Assembly (NCBI RefSeq): GCF_000819805.1
Contig: NZ_CDCE01000021.1
Span: forward strand, 124,001 to 188,000
DNA length: 64,000 nt
Direction: 5' to 3'
Origin: Aeromonas diversa CDC 2478-85
GTDB taxonomy: Bacteria; Pseudomonadota; Gammaproteobacteria; Enterobacterales; Aeromonadaceae
Position numbers and translations under genes: made by a program. Under the pieces are notes generated by a model. The model saw only the letters and a list, made by a program, of their open reading frames with translations, had not been told where the DNA came from and did no database searches. This document shows positions 51,421 through 60,243 of this stretch, one piece after another. Each line of letters opens with the position of its first letter. Positions within the stretch are counted from its first letter, which is position 1.

Positions 51421-51711
51421 ATGAAACGGATCTTGGCCCTGGTCGTCCTGGCCCTGGTGTTTGTCGCGGCCCTTGCCCTGGGCTCTCAAAATGGTCAGGT
51501 CGTTCAGTTCAACTATCTGATTGCCCAAGGGGAATTTTCTCTTGCCTCCCTGCTTGGCCTCTTCTTCGGTATCGGTTTTGTGGTCGGCTGGGCTGTCTTT
51601 GGCGTCTTGCTGCTGCGCCTGAAGATCGAAAACCGGGCCCTCAATCGCAGCGTGCGTCGCCAGTCCCGCGAGCTCGATGCCATGAAAGCCCCCGAGACGG
51701 CCAAGGAATAA
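51421..51711 (+). CDS. lapA: Lipopolysaccharide assembly protein A
   Basis: Small inner-membrane protein (YciS) that works with LapB in controlling LPS synthesis. The 96-residue protein has two membrane helices (about residues 3-22 and 40-63) and a basic cytoplasmic coil at the end, the LapA layout. The ATG at 51421 is preferred over one at 51415 because AGGGG gives proper spacing only to the second. lapB starts 9 bases after its stop, as in E. coli. Confidence 0.93.
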   Translation: MKRILALVVLALVFVAALALGSQNGQVVQFNYLIAQGEFSLASLLGLFFGIGFVVGWAVFGVLLLRLKIENRALNRSVRRQSRELDAMKAPETAKE

Positions 51712-51720
51712 CGCCGCTCG

Positions 51721-52887
51721 ATGCTAGAGTTACTCTTCCTGTTGCTGCCGATTGCTGCCGGTTATGGTTGGTACATGGGGCGCAGGAGTGTCCGTCAGGA
51801 TACCCAGAAGCAGAGCAATCAGTTCTCCCGCCAATATGTGGCGGGCCTTAACTATATTCTCTCGGATCAGTCCGACAAGGCGGTCGATCTCTTCATTCAG
51901 CTGCTTGAGGTGGATGACGAGACTATCGAGACCCACCTCTCCCTCGGCAACCTGTTTCGCCAGCGAGGAGAGGTCGATCGGGCCATCAAGATCCACCAGA
52001 ACCTGATCACCCGCCAGCTCACCATGGAGCAGCGTCAGCTGGCCTTGCAGGAGCTGGCGCGTGACTTTTTGGCGGCAGGGTTGCTCGATCGCGCCGAGAA
52101 GTTGTGGCTCGAACTGACCGAGGACAGCGACTTCGAGGAGACGGCGCTGGGCCAGTTGCAGCTTATCTATCAACAGCTGCGTGACTGGGACAAGGCCATT
52201 GCCGTGGGCGAGCGGCTGCAAAAATTCCAGGGCAAGAAGCTGGCGCCCACCATCGCCCACTACCACTGCGAGCTGGCCGACATGGCCCTGCGCGAAGAGA
52301 ACCGCAAACAGGCCCAACTGCGTTTTCGTAAGGCGCTCTCTGCCGACGCCAACTGCGTGCGCGCCTCGCTTGGCCTCGGCTGGCTGGCCAAGGGGGAGGG
52401 CGATCTTCGTCAGGCGGCACGCGAGTTTGAGCGGGTGCTGACCCAGGACCTCGATTTCGCGAGCGAAGTGCTGGAGCCCTTGTGCGAGAGCCTCGAGCAG
52501 AGCGGAGAAGAAGAGCGGATCCCCGAGTTGCTCGGACAGGCTCAGGAGGCGCGAGCCGGTTTCTCGGTCACCCTGCGCCTGGCTGATTATGTGGAGCGGC
52601 ATAACGGGCGGGAGGCCGCCTCCGAGCTGGTACTGCGCCAGCTGAGAAGAACCCCCTCCATGCGGGGCTTCTATCACCTGATGGAGCTTCAGCTGCGCGG
52701 CGCGGAAGAGGGACAGGCCAAGGAGAGTCTGGCCATGCTCAAGAGCCTCGTGGGTGAACAGATCAAGATAAAGGCGACCCACAAGTGCCATCAGTGCGGC
52801 TTCGCCAGCCACTCTCTCTTCTGGCAATGTCCGTCGTGCCGTCAATGGGGCACTATCAAACCGGTCCGGGGTCTGGACGGGGAATAA
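51721..52887 (+). CDS. lapB: Lipopolysaccharide assembly protein B
   Basis: Inner-membrane-anchored regulator (YciM) that recruits LpxC to the FtsH protease and so limits LPS synthesis. The 388-residue protein has an N-terminal membrane helix (residues 2-18), about nine TPR repeats through residue 340 and a C-terminal rubredoxin-like metal-binding domain with two CxxC pairs (CHQCG and CPSC, near 358-375). Length and order match E. coli LapB (389). It lies between lapA and pyrF. Confidence 0.96.
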   Translation: MLELLFLLLPIAAGYGWYMGRRSVRQDTQKQSNQFSRQYVAGLNYILSDQSDKAVDLFIQLLEVDDETIETHLSLGNLFRQRGEVDRAIKIHQNLITRQLTMEQRQLALQELARDFLAAGLLDRAEKLWLELTEDSDFEETALGQLQLIYQQLRDWDKAIAVGERLQKFQGKKLAPTIAHYHCELADMALREENRKQAQLRFRKALSADANCVRASLGLGWLAKGEGDLRQAAREFERVLTQDLDFASEVLEPLCESLEQSGEEERIPELLGQAQEARAGFSVTLRLADYVERHNGREAASELVLRQLRRTPSMRGFYHLMELQLRGAEEGQAKESLAMLKSLVGEQIKIKATHKCHQCGFASHSLFWQCPSCRQWGTIKPVRGLDGE

Positions 52888-52918
52888 CTTTCATCATGAT
52901 AACAAGACAGGAAGAAGC

Positions 52919-53614
52919 ATGAGCGAACCCAAAGTAGTGGTGGCGCTGGATTTTGCGCGCCAAGAAGATGCCCTGGCCCTGGTGGACCAGCTCAGCCCGT
53001 CGGCCTGCCGCCTCAAGGTGGGTAAAGAGATGTTCACCCTGTTTGGCCCCCAGTTTGTTCGGGAATTGGTGGGGCGGGGGTTCGATGTCTTCTTGGACCT
53101 GAAATTTCACGATATCCCCAATACGGTGGCCAAGGCGGTGGCAGCCAGCGCCGAGCTGGGGGTCTGGATGGTGAATGTACATGCCAGCGGTGGACGCCGC
53201 ATGATGGAGGCGGCCAAGGCTGCGCTGGCGCCTTACGGCGACAAGGCACCCCTGCTCATCGGTGTGACCGTGTTAACCAGCATGGAGCAAGTCGATCTGG
53301 CCGAGCTCGGGGTGACCCTGACTCCGGCGGAGCAGGTGCTGCGTCTGGCGCGCCTGACCAAGGCCGCTGGCCTGGACGGGGTGGTCTGCTCGGCGCAGGA
53401 GGCGACCCTGCTCAAGGCAGAGTGTGGTGCCGACTTCAAGCTGGTGACCCCGGGGATCCGGCCGGCAGGCAGCGAGCAGGGAGACCAACGCCGCATCATG
53501 ACACCGGCCCAGGCGGTAGCGGCGGGTGCCGATTATCTGGTGGTCGGGCGTCCCATCACGCAGGCCGGCGCCCCGGCCGCCGTGTTGCAAGCCATCAACG
53601 CCGAGCTCGGTTGA
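52919..53614 (+). CDS. pyrF: Orotidine 5'-phosphate decarboxylase
   Basis: Last step of UMP synthesis, removing CO2 from OMP. The 231-residue protein has the catalytic [11 protein letters not shown] segment (Asp-x-Lys-x-x-Asp near residue 60) and the phosphate-binding VTPGIRP and VVGRPIT stretches. GGAAG lies upstream of the ATG. It follows lapB by 31 bases, as in E. coli. Its last 20 bases overlap the convergent rhombosortase gene. Confidence 0.96.
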   Translation: MSEPKVVVALDFARQEDALALVDQLSPSACRLKVGKEMFTLFGPQFVRELVGRGFDVFLDLKFHDIPNTVAKAVAASAELGVWMVNVHASGGRRMMEAAKAALAPYGDKAPLLIGVTVLTSMEQVDLAELGVTLTPAEQVLRLARLTKAAGLDGVVCSAQEATLLKAECGADFKLVTPGIRPAGSEQGDQRRIMTPAQAVAAGADYLVVGRPITQAGAPAAVLQAINAELG

Positions 53615-54155
53615 GTAGCCCCAGCATGGCGCCACTCATGGCGCCAATAACGTGAGACTCGACATGGACCCGAGCGCCGATCAATGCCGCGCTCGGGCCA
53701 TCGGTACCGCCTCCCAGCCAGTCGACGCTTAGCTTTAGGAGCAGCCCGGCCAGTAGCAGACCAGCGCTGCGACGGTGTCCCCACTCTTGCACTATCCCCC
53801 AGGCAAAGAGCCCATGCAGGGCTCCCGACAGCCCCATGTACCATTGTGTCTCGGGGACCCATAGCCAGATCCCCAGCGTGACGCCAAGGGAGCAGAGGCC
53901 GATCACAGCGAGCAGTCGCCGTGAGTTCAGCTCATCGCTGAAGATCTGGGTCAGTAGCCAGAGCCCGGCGACGTTGAGCAGCAGATGCCAGCCATTGGTG
54001 TGAACGAGGTTGCCTGTTATGATGCGCCACCACTGCCCATGGGCGATGGCCTCACGCTGAAACGAGAGGGTATCGCTTGGCACGCTCAGCCAGAGCAGCA
54101 GCAATAACAGCGACAGTCCGGCTGCGGCCGGCCATCCGGAAATCTTTGTGAACAC
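53595..54155 (-). CDS. rrtA: Rhombosortase (rhomboid-type protease for GlyGly-CTERM proteins)
   Basis: Small rhomboid-family membrane protease that, in Vibrio, processes proteins bearing a C-terminal GlyGly-CTERM signal after type II secretion. The protein has five to six helices, the [15 protein letters not shown] segment, the catalytic serine in [12 protein letters not shown] and the catalytic histidine in [11 protein letters not shown] near the end. The start is uncertain: GTG at 54155 is taken, but TTG at 54179 and GTG at 54167 are also in frame. It overlaps the end of pyrF and the start of the divergent DTW gene. No GlyGly-CTERM substrate lies in this window. Confidence 0.85.
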   Translation of the reverse strand: MFTKISGWPAAAGLSLLLLLLWLSVPSDTLSFQREAIAHGQWWRIITGNLVHTNGWHLLLNVAGLWLLTQIFSDELNSRRLLAVIGLCSLGVTLGIWLWVPETQWYMGLSGALHGLFAWGIVQEWGHRRSAGLLLAGLLLKLSVDWLGGGTDGPSAALIGARVHVESHVIGAMSGAMLGLLNRARR

Positions 54156-54753
54156 GAGTGATCCCACATCAACCCACAACAGCCGCTACTGTACTCATTG
54201 TGGCCGCGCACTCAAGGCCTGTTTGTGTGCCACGCTACCGCGTATTGCCAATCCGACGGCGCTGATGGTGCTGCAACACCCCAAGGAGCGTCTGCATCCC
54301 AAGGGGACCGCGCATCTGCTGACCGGCTCGCTGGAGCAGGCCGAGCTGAGGGTGGGGAGTCAGTGGCTGGAGGATGAGGCGCTGCTGAGGTTTGTCAGCG
54401 ATGCCCCTTGTTACCTGCTGTGGCCCGGTGAGGGGGCGCTCACTCTCGATGCGCTGCCACGTGCAGATGGCGCGCGTTTTGTGCTGCTCGATGGCACCTG
54501 GCGCAAGTGCTACCGCATGCTCATGGAAAATCCGGCCCTGGCGGCTCTGCCCAGGGTGGCGTTGGCGCCGCGCAGTGGCCACTATCATATTCGCAAGGCT
54601 CCCTTCACCGGCGCCTTGTCGACCCTGGAGGCGGGATACCACCTCTTGTGTGAATGGGAACGCGAGCCCGGGCGATATCAGCCCCTCTGGGACCTGTTTG
54701 TTCGTTTTAATCAGCAATGGCTCACCTTTAGCCAAGCCAACCGAGGAGAGTGA
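54148..54753 (+). CDS. DTW-domain tRNA-uridine aminocarboxypropyltransferase
   Basis: DTW-domain enzymes transfer the 3-amino-3-carboxypropyl group of S-adenosylmethionine to tRNA uridine to form acp3U (TapT in E. coli). The 201-residue protein has an N-terminal zinc knuckle ([14 protein letters not shown], four Cys), the HPKER motif and the DTW signature variant LLDGTWRKC. The start is a GTG with a weak ribosome site, overlapping the divergent rrtA gene. It is followed by queC with GAGGAG at its end, so the two are probably cotranscribed. Confidence 0.88.
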   Translation: MNTSDPTSTHNSRYCTHCGRALKACLCATLPRIANPTALMVLQHPKERLHPKGTAHLLTGSLEQAELRVGSQWLEDEALLRFVSDAPCYLLWPGEGALTLDALPRADGARFVLLDGTWRKCYRMLMENPALAALPRVALAPRSGHYHIRKAPFTGALSTLEAGYHLLCEWEREPGRYQPLWDLFVRFNQQWLTFSQANRGE

Positions 54754-54754
54754 C

Positions 54755-55450
54755 ATGAGTATCGCCGTGGTCGTGTTCAGCGGAGGCCAGGACAGCACCA
54801 CCTGCCTGGTGCAGGCCCTACAGACCTATGACGAGGTCCATGCCATCACCTTCGATTATGGTCAGCGCCATGTGGCCGAGATCGAGGTGGCCAAGGCCTT
54901 GACCGAGCGTCTCGGGGTCAAGGCCCACAAGGTGATGGACGTCTCCTTGCTCGGCGAGCTGGCCCTCTCGTCGCTGACCCGTGACGACATCCCGGTCAGT
55001 CGCGAACTGCAAGACAACGGCCTGCCTAACACCTTCGTGCCGGGGCGCAACATCCTGTTCCTGACCTTGGCCGCCATCTATGCCTATCAGGTGGGAGCCG
55101 AGGCGGTGATCACCGGGGTGTGCGAGACCGATTTTTCCGGCTATCCCGACTGCCGCGACGAGTTCGTCAAGGCGCTCAACCGGGCCGTAGTGCTGGGGAT
55201 GGAGCGGCCGGTGCGCTTCGAGACGCCACTCATGTGGCTCGATAAGGCCGAGACCTGGGCGCTGGCCGACCGTTGTGGCCACCTTGAGACGGTGCGCCAT
55301 CACACCCTGACTTGCTACAACGGCATTCAGGGAGATGGCTGTGGCGAGTGCCCCGCCTGCCTGCTCCGTGCCCGTGGCCTGCAGGAATACCTGGAGCAGG
55401 GAGAGGCCGTGCGTGCCCGCCTCGCCGTTAAACTGGCGCCGGCCTCTTAA
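54755..55450 (+). CDS. queC: 7-Cyano-7-deazaguanine synthase
   Basis: Makes preQ0 from 7-carboxy-7-deazaguanine with ATP and ammonia, on the path to queuosine. The 231-residue protein has the PP-loop [10 protein letters not shown] (residues 8-17) and the C-terminal zinc site in [19 protein letters not shown] (four Cys). GAGGAG lies just before the ATG at 54755. The frame is open further upstream, but that overlaps the DTW gene in another frame. queE follows 33 bases later. Confidence 0.97.
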   Translation: MSIAVVVFSGGQDSTTCLVQALQTYDEVHAITFDYGQRHVAEIEVAKALTERLGVKAHKVMDVSLLGELALSSLTRDDIPVSRELQDNGLPNTFVPGRNILFLTLAAIYAYQVGAEAVITGVCETDFSGYPDCRDEFVKALNRAVVLGMERPVRFETPLMWLDKAETWALADRCGHLETVRHHTLTCYNGIQGDGCGECPACLLRARGLQEYLEQGEAVRARLAVKLAPAS

Positions 55451-55483
55451 GCCGGTCCCCTTTACCGTATTAGACAGAATGTG

Positions 55484-56158
55484 ATGATTCACTACCCGAT
55501 CAACGAAATATTCCAGACCATTCAGGGGGAGGGGGTGTACACCGGCCTTCCCGCTATCTTTGTGCGCCTTCAGGGTTGCCCGGTGGGCTGCCCCTGGTGC
55601 GACACCCGCCACACCTGGGTGGTCAGTCCCGAGCGCGAGGTGCCGAGCCGCCAGGTGCTCGATCGATCCAACGAGTCGGATGCCTGGAGTGCCATGAGTG
55701 CTGTCGAGATCCGCGAGAGCTTTCAGCGCCTCGGTTACACGGCGCGCCATGTGGTGATCACCGGTGGTGAGCCTTGTCTCTACGATCTGCGTGAACTTTC
55801 CGTGCTCTTACTGGCAGAAGGCTTCACGGTGCAGGTAGAGACCAGTGGCACCCATGAGGTGCTGGTCCATGAGGAAGCCTGGGTGACTGTCTCTCCCAAG
55901 CTCGGCATGAAGGGCGGGCTGGAGGTATTACCCCAGGCCCTTTCGCGCGCCAATGAAATTAAACATCCCGTCGCGACGGAGCGGCATATCGAGGAGCTCG
56001 ATGCCCTGCTGCACTTTGCCACTCTGCGCCCCGATGTGCAGATTGCCCTGCAGCCCATCAGCCAGAAGAAGCATGCGACCGAGCTGGCGATGAGGGTGTG
56101 TATCGAGCGTCACTGGCGGCTCTCAATCCAGACTCATAAATATCTGGATATCGATTGA
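55484..56158 (+). CDS. queE: 7-Carboxy-7-deazaguanine synthase
   Basis: Radical-SAM enzyme that contracts the ring of 6-carboxytetrahydropterin to 7-carboxy-7-deazaguanine, the substrate of QueC. The 224-residue protein has the CX3CX2C iron-sulfur motif (GCPVGCPWC, near residue 31), ITGGEPCLYDL and the family start YPINEIFQTIQGEG. The ATG at 55484 is taken over a GTG directly before it. Its stop overlaps the next ATG (ATGA), so translation is coupled to the DUF3820 gene. Confidence 0.96.
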   Translation: MIHYPINEIFQTIQGEGVYTGLPAIFVRLQGCPVGCPWCDTRHTWVVSPEREVPSRQVLDRSNESDAWSAMSAVEIRESFQRLGYTARHVVITGGEPCLYDLRELSVLLLAEGFTVQVETSGTHEVLVHEEAWVTVSPKLGMKGGLEVLPQALSRANEIKHPVATERHIEELDALLHFATLRPDVQIALQPISQKKHATELAMRVCIERHWRLSIQTHKYLDID

Positions 56159-56388
56159 TGTTGCTCGAGCAGGGACCCGAGGTATTGCTTCATTTGAATA
56201 TGAAAATGCCCTATGGCAAATATCAGGGGCGGCGATTGATCGAACTGCCGGAACCCTATCTGGTCTGGATGGCCGGACAAGGGTTTCCTGCGGGTAAATT
56301 AGGCAGTGCCTTGGCGTTGGCCCACGAGATCAAGGTCAATGGTTTGGAGAGCGTTGTGTTACCAATCCTAAATGGGATGCAAGAATGA
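56158..56388 (+). CDS. DUF3820-family small protein
   Basis: The 76-residue protein matches the DUF3820 family (E. coli YpeB-like): MPYGKYQGRRLIELPEPYLVWMAGQGFPAGKLG is the conserved core (residues 18-50). The function is unknown. Its ATG overlaps the queE stop and its own stop overlaps the next ATG, placing it in a tight chain queC-queE-DUF3820-adenosyltransferase. Local base use is more AT-rich than upstream. Confidence 0.85.
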   Translation: MLLEQGPEVLLHLNMKMPYGKYQGRRLIELPEPYLVWMAGQGFPAGKLGSALALAHEIKVNGLESVVLPILNGMQE

Positions 56389-56948
56389 GGATATATACCA
56401 AGCAGGGTGATGGCGGTATGACCAGACTGGCGGATGGAAGCATTTCTGCCAAGACCCATATGAGGGTTGAAAGTTATGGTCTTATCGACGAACTCAATTC
56501 TCATATCGGTTTGTTGATTGCGTTATTACCCGAGCCAGCTCTCGAGGCCAGAGCTGAGTTGCAATTACTGCAACATGAGTTGTTTGATCTCGGTGCCGAA
56601 CTGGCACTCCCAGGCGAATCGCAACAGCAGGATGTCTGGCGAGTGAACGACGAATGGACGGTGCGACTCGAAAAGGCAATGGATCGAATGAGTGAGGAGC
56701 TGGCACCGCTTAAGCAGTTTATTCTGCCCGGCGGCTCTGTGGCCGTTGCTCAGGCCCATGTGGTGAGAACCCTGGTGCGTCGTTGTGAACGACAGCTAGT
56801 GCTGCTGGCCGAACACGAGCCTCTGAATCCCGCCCTGCTGCCTTATGTCAATCGCCTGAGTGATTGGTTTTTCGTGCTGGCCAGATGGTTAATAAAGCGT
56901 GAAGGAAAGGCTGAGGTCGTTTGGTTGAAAGAGAGCGAGAGAAAATAA
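56385..56948 (+). CDS. PduO-type cob(I)alamin adenosyltransferase
   Basis: Adds the adenosyl group of ATP to cob(I)alamin, giving coenzyme B12. The 187-residue protein is the helical-bundle PduO/MMAB type: YTKQGDGGMTRLADG near the start (ATP-binding), ESYGLIDELNSHIGLL, FILPGGSVAVAQAHVVRTLVRRCERQ and LNRLSDWFFVLARW-like end (VNRLSDWFFVLARWL). Its ATG overlaps the stop of the DUF3820 gene. No B12 riboswitch or other cobalamin genes are seen nearby, so it likely serves salvage. Confidence 0.93.
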   Translation: MRIYTKQGDGGMTRLADGSISAKTHMRVESYGLIDELNSHIGLLIALLPEPALEARAELQLLQHELFDLGAELALPGESQQQDVWRVNDEWTVRLEKAMDRMSEELAPLKQFILPGGSVAVAQAHVVRTLVRRCERQLVLLAEHEPLNPALLPYVNRLSDWFFVLARWLIKREGKAEVVWLKESERK

Positions 56949-56953
56949 AAAAA

Positions 56954-56979
56954 ACCTCGCCATTGGCGAGGTTTTTTAC
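56954..56979. terminator. Bidirectional terminator between adenosyltransferase gene and hns
   Basis: AACCTCGCC-ATT-GGCGAGGTT is flanked by A8 on the left and T6 on the right, so it can end transcription from both convergent genes. Confidence 0.92.
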
Positions 56980-56993
56980 GAATTGACTCTGCC

Positions 56994-57398
56994 TTAGATG
57001 GCGAAATCTTCCAGGGTCTTGCCCTCTTCCAGTGCCTTGGCAATCACGGCAGGAGTACGGCCTTGACCGGTCCAGGTCTTTTCGGTGCCGTTATCCATAT
57101 AGCGGTATTTGGCCGGACGCTGAGCACGCTTGGCGCCTTTCTTCTTGCTTTCGGTTGCGGCCGGGCTGCCAACCAGTTCGCTCGGATCGATACCTGCCTC
57201 TTTGAGCATTTCGCTAAATTCTTGCAATTTACGCAGATGCTCGGCTTGGGCGGCATGGCTGGCGGCAGCTTCTTGTTGACGCTCGTCAACGATGGATTGC
57301 AGCTTCTCCAGACCTTCGTTCAGTTGTTCCAGAGTCATCTCACGACATGCGGCACGCAGGCTGCGGATATTCAGCAGTACTTTCAAAAATTCGTTCAT
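56994..57398 (-). CDS. hns: H-NS family nucleoid protein
   Basis: Binds AT-rich DNA, silences acquired genes and compacts the nucleoid. The 134-residue protein has the oligomerisation half (residues 1-80: [30 protein letters not shown]) and the DNA-binding half with the AT-hook-like core [12 protein letters not shown] (near 110). It matches E. coli H-NS (137) in layout. The ATG at 57398 is taken over a GTG two codons earlier. The 300 bases upstream are strongly AT-rich and may hold its autoregulated promoter. Confidence 0.95.
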   Translation of the reverse strand: MNEFLKVLLNIRSLRAACREMTLEQLNEGLEKLQSIVDERQQEAAASHAAQAEHLRKLQEFSEMLKEAGIDPSELVGSPAATESKKKGAKRAQRPAKYRYMDNGTEKTWTGQGRTPAVIAKALEEGKTLEDFAI

Positions 57399-57703
57399 AA
57401 ACACACCACTCGAGCAGTTATAGGTTTTTACACAGATGAAGTGTAGCTATTTCGTCGCAATTTAAACAGGGAATATGATCAAGTCAAGCTGGAGATAATT
57501 ACTAATTAATATTTATTGCTATTCATCGGATTATTTACGCCTGCCGACTTCCTATCTGGGTGGTATAGCGGAAACGAGCAGTCCATGAGCTCGGTTGAGC
57601 GTGTTATGCTGTCTTTCAGTGTGAGCGTGGTTCAAATGAGTAGTCATTCATAAACCTTGCGATTAATCTCTCGATTGATAAAATGCACCTCGAATACCTT
57701 TAA
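57399..57703. promoter_or_regulatory. AT-rich intergenic region upstream of hns
   Basis: About 300 bases with no gene, and a marked AT-rich stretch (about 57465-57540) that stands out in this GC-rich DNA. It probably carries the hns promoter and H-NS binding sites, and the promoter of the lysine riboswitch transcript on the other side. No firm -10/-35 pair was chosen. Confidence 0.4.
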
Positions 57704-57861
57704 GTAGAGGCGCGCTGCCTATGAGTAGCCGAGCGGAGGGTGATGCCTGTGATGCTCGAGGAAAGGAGTCAGCGCCGAAGTGGCCAGGCCATCATACCGG
57801 GCTGCTGGTTCTGCATCTAATAGGTGCAGGACTGCCATAGTCATCCACTATGGAGCGCTAC
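57704..57861 (+). ncRNA. Lysine riboswitch (L box)
   Basis: The sequence carries the L-box signature blocks in order: GTAGAGGCGC at 57704, TGAGTAGCCGAG, GAAAGGAGTCAGCGCCGAAGTGG split across two blocks, GGGCTGCTGGTTCTGCATC, and a closing ATGGAGCGCTACCT ending at 57861. The outer stem pairs GTAG (57704) with CTAC (57858). Lysine riboswitches bind L-lysine and switch off downstream synthesis or uptake genes. It lies 96 bases upstream of the NhaC-family transporter gene. Confidence 0.92.
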
Positions 57862-57880
57862 CTGAAGGGTGAGGAGTATG

Positions 57881-57908
57881 TCCGCCGCCCGGTGGATCTT
57901 GTTTCTTT
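57881..57908 (+). terminator. Possible riboswitch expression-platform terminator
   Basis: TCCGCC-GCCC-GGTGGA forms a six-pair stem (one G-T pair) followed by TCTTGTTTCTTT. Its place 20 bases after the aptamer suggests a lysine-dependent terminator. The competing antiterminator was not worked out. Confidence 0.5.
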
Positions 57909-57957
57909 ATCCTATTTGGTAGATCTCCACCTGAGTCTGTTGTAGGTGCAAGAGATC

Positions 57958-59532
57958 ATGGAAATCACCCATTACGCCACGTCGGCATTGTCACTCGCTC
58001 CCCCCCTGATTGCGGTTATTCTGGCAATCTGGACCCGTAAGGTTCTGTTATCCCTCGGAATGGGCATTCTCGCCGGCAGTATTCTGGTGAGCGGCTTCTC
58101 CCCATTGGGCACCCTGGAATATGTGGGCTCGGTCGCCAAGGGCATCTTCTGGGACGACGGCGCCGTTAACAGCTGGAACGTCAATATTCTCCTCTTCCTG
58201 TTGCTGCTCGGTGGCATCATCAGTCTGATGACCGTCTCCGGCGCGACCCGCGCCTTTGCCGACTGGGCTGCGACTCGCATCAAGAGCCGTCGCGGTGCCA
58301 AGATCCTGACCGGTTGTCTGGTCTTCCTCTTCTTCATTGACGACTACTTCCACAGCCTCTCGGTGGGGTCTGTGTGCCGTCCGGTGACCGATCGCTTCCA
58401 GATCTCCCGTGCCAAGCTGGCCTATCTGCTCGACTCCACTGCGGCGCCGGTCTGTGTGCTGATGCCCATCTCCTCCTGGGGTGCCTACATCATCGCCATC
58501 ATAGGCGGCATCCTGACGGCCCATGGCCTGACAGACCAGACGCCCATTTCGGCCTTTATCCAGATGATCCCGATGAACCTCTACGCCGTCTTTACTCTGG
58601 CGATGGTATTGGTCGTGATCTTCTATCAGCTCGATATTGGTGCCATGCGCCAGCATGAGGAGTGGGCGGCTGAAGGCAAGCTGTGGGACGAGAGCAAGGG
58701 GGCGCCGGCCGGTGCCAGTGGCGAGCTATCCAGCTCCGACAAGGGCCGAGTGCTGGATCTGGTGCTGCCGATCCTGACCCTGACCCTCTCCACCGTCTAC
58801 TTCATGGTCGCCTCCGGTGCCGCCACGCTGGCCGAGAAGGGGATGTCTTTCAGCCTGCTCGGTGCCTTTGAAAATACCGACGTGGGGGCATCGTTGGTGA
58901 ACGGTGGCGTCTGTGGTCTGGCCGTGGCTATCCTGCTCTCTCTGCGTCTGGGGCTTGGACTCAAGAACTGGCTGCTGGCGGCCAAGCACGGCGTCATGGC
59001 CATGTTGCCGGCCATCTACATCCTCATTTTCGCCTGGGGGATCGGTGCCGTGATCCGCGAGGTTGAGACCGGTAAATATTTGGCATCTCTGGCCCAGAGC
59101 GGTTTGCCCATCGCCCTGCTGCCCGCCGTGCTGTTTGTGCTTTCCGGCGCCATGGCCTTCTCCACCGGCACCAGCTGGGGGACCTTCGGTATCATGCTGC
59201 CGCTGGCCGGTGACATGGCTGCCGCCAGCGATATCACCATGCTGTTGCCCATGCTCTCTGCCGTGTTGGCGGGCGCCGTGTTTGGCGATCACTGCTCGCC
59301 CATCTCGGATACCACCATCCTCTCTTCCACCGGTGCCGGTTGCCATCACATCGATCATGTGGTGACCCAGCTGCCTTATGCCCTCACCATCGCCTTTGGT
59401 GCCGTGCTCGGCTATCTGGCGCTCGGCCTGATGCACTCCGTGCTGGCCGGTGTCGTGGTGAGCGGTATCTGGTTTATGGCGTCGAGCCTCTTCTTCGTCC
59501 GCCGTAACCAGCCCGTGTTGGCCAATGCCTAA
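57958..59532 (+). CDS. NhaC-family antiporter, probable lysine transporter (LysW type)
   Basis: The 524-residue membrane protein has about eleven to thirteen helices and belongs to the NhaC Na+/H+ antiporter family (DDYFHSLSVGSVCRPVTDRF near 126-145, FGDHCSPISDTTILSSTGAGCHHIDHV near 442). NhaC-like proteins behind lysine riboswitches (called LysW in comparative work) are predicted lysine importers, so here the riboswitch argues for lysine transport over simple Na+/H+ exchange. The ATG at 57958 follows an AGG/AAGAG ribosome site; a GTG four codons earlier is also in frame. Confidence 0.88.
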   Translation: MEITHYATSALSLAPPLIAVILAIWTRKVLLSLGMGILAGSILVSGFSPLGTLEYVGSVAKGIFWDDGAVNSWNVNILLFLLLLGGIISLMTVSGATRAFADWAATRIKSRRGAKILTGCLVFLFFIDDYFHSLSVGSVCRPVTDRFQISRAKLAYLLDSTAAPVCVLMPISSWGAYIIAIIGGILTAHGLTDQTPISAFIQMIPMNLYAVFTLAMVLVVIFYQLDIGAMRQHEEWAAEGKLWDESKGAPAGASGELSSSDKGRVLDLVLPILTLTLSTVYFMVASGAATLAEKGMSFSLLGAFENTDVGASLVNGGVCGLAVAILLSLRLGLGLKNWLLAAKHGVMAMLPAIYILIFAWGIGAVIREVETGKYLASLAQSGLPIALLPAVLFVLSGAMAFSTGTSWGTFGIMLPLAGDMAAASDITMLLPMLSAVLAGAVFGDHCSPISDTTILSSTGAGCHHIDHVVTQLPYALTIAFGAVLGYLALGLMHSVLAGVVVSGIWFMASSLFFVRRNQPVLANA

Positions 59533-59552
59533 GCAAACGGTGGTGTAACGAT

Positions 59553-59575
59553 GCGGGGGCCTTAGGGGCCCCCGC
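59553..59575 (+). terminator. Terminator-like hairpin after NhaC-family gene
   Basis: A 9-bp stem (GCGGGGGCC with GGCCCCCGC) and five-base loop lie 21 bases after the stop; the T-rich tail is weak. Confidence 0.65.
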
Positions 59576-59627
59576 TGGTTTATGTTAGTATTCGCCCCAG
59601 TTAAAAGACCCTTCGGAATACGTGCCC

Positions 59628-60209
59628 ATGGCCTCTCTTCACTACAAATTTGCCGCCATGAACTCCGGCAAATCGACCCAGCTTATCCAGGCTCACTTCA
59701 ACTACTGCGAGCGGGGGATGCATCCGCTGGCCATGACTCCGGCGATCGACGATCGGTTCGGGGTCGGCGTGATCTCGGCCCGGGTTGGCTTGACCCTGAA
59801 AGTCGAGGTCTTCACCGAAGAGAGCGATCTGTTTGAGTTGATCCGCGGGCGCAACGCCGAGCAGCGCATCGATGTCTTCATCGTGGATGAGGCCCAGTTC
59901 CTGACCAAAGAGCAGGTCTACCAGTTGGCGCGTATCGTCGATGAGCTCGATATCCCCGTGGTGGCCTATGGCCTCAAGACCGATTTTCGTGCCGAGCTCT
60001 TCCCCGGCTCCTACCACCTGCTCTGCCTCGCGGACAAGGTTGAGGAGCTCAAGAGCATCTGCTGGTGCGGCAACAAGGCGCACATGAACGCACGGGTGAG
60101 TGGCTCGGGAGAGGTGATGCGTGACGGGGCTCAGGTCGAGATTGGTGGAAACGACCGCTATGTCTCCCTCTGTCGCAAGCACTACCTCGAAGGCAAGGCG
60201 TACTCATAA
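59628..60209 (+). CDS. tdk: Thymidine kinase (type II)
   Basis: Salvage kinase making dTMP from thymidine. The 193-residue protein has the P-loop AAMNSGKSTQL (near residue 9), the FIVDEAQFL Walker-B-like catalytic Glu (near 86) and a zinc-binding cysteine pair CWCGNKA with later Cys (LCRKHY). ATG 59628 gives MASLHYKFAAMNSGKS, matching the E. coli start; the GTG six bases earlier is less likely. It is convergent with the QEGLA gene across a terminator. Confidence 0.95.
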   Translation: MASLHYKFAAMNSGKSTQLIQAHFNYCERGMHPLAMTPAIDDRFGVGVISARVGLTLKVEVFTEESDLFELIRGRNAEQRIDVFIVDEAQFLTKEQVYQLARIVDELDIPVVAYGLKTDFRAELFPGSYHLLCLADKVEELKSICWCGNKAHMNARVSGSGEVMRDGAQVEIGGNDRYVSLCRKHYLEGKAYS

Positions 60210-60216
60210 ACGGACC

Positions 60217-60240
60217 ACCCCGGCACAGGCCGGGGTTCTT
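60217..60240. terminator. Terminator between tdk and QEGLA gene
   Basis: ACCCCGGC-ACAG-GCCGGGGT followed by TCTT lies 7 bases after tdk and reaches the end of the convergent leftward gene. Confidence 0.75.
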
Positions 60241-60243
60241 GTA

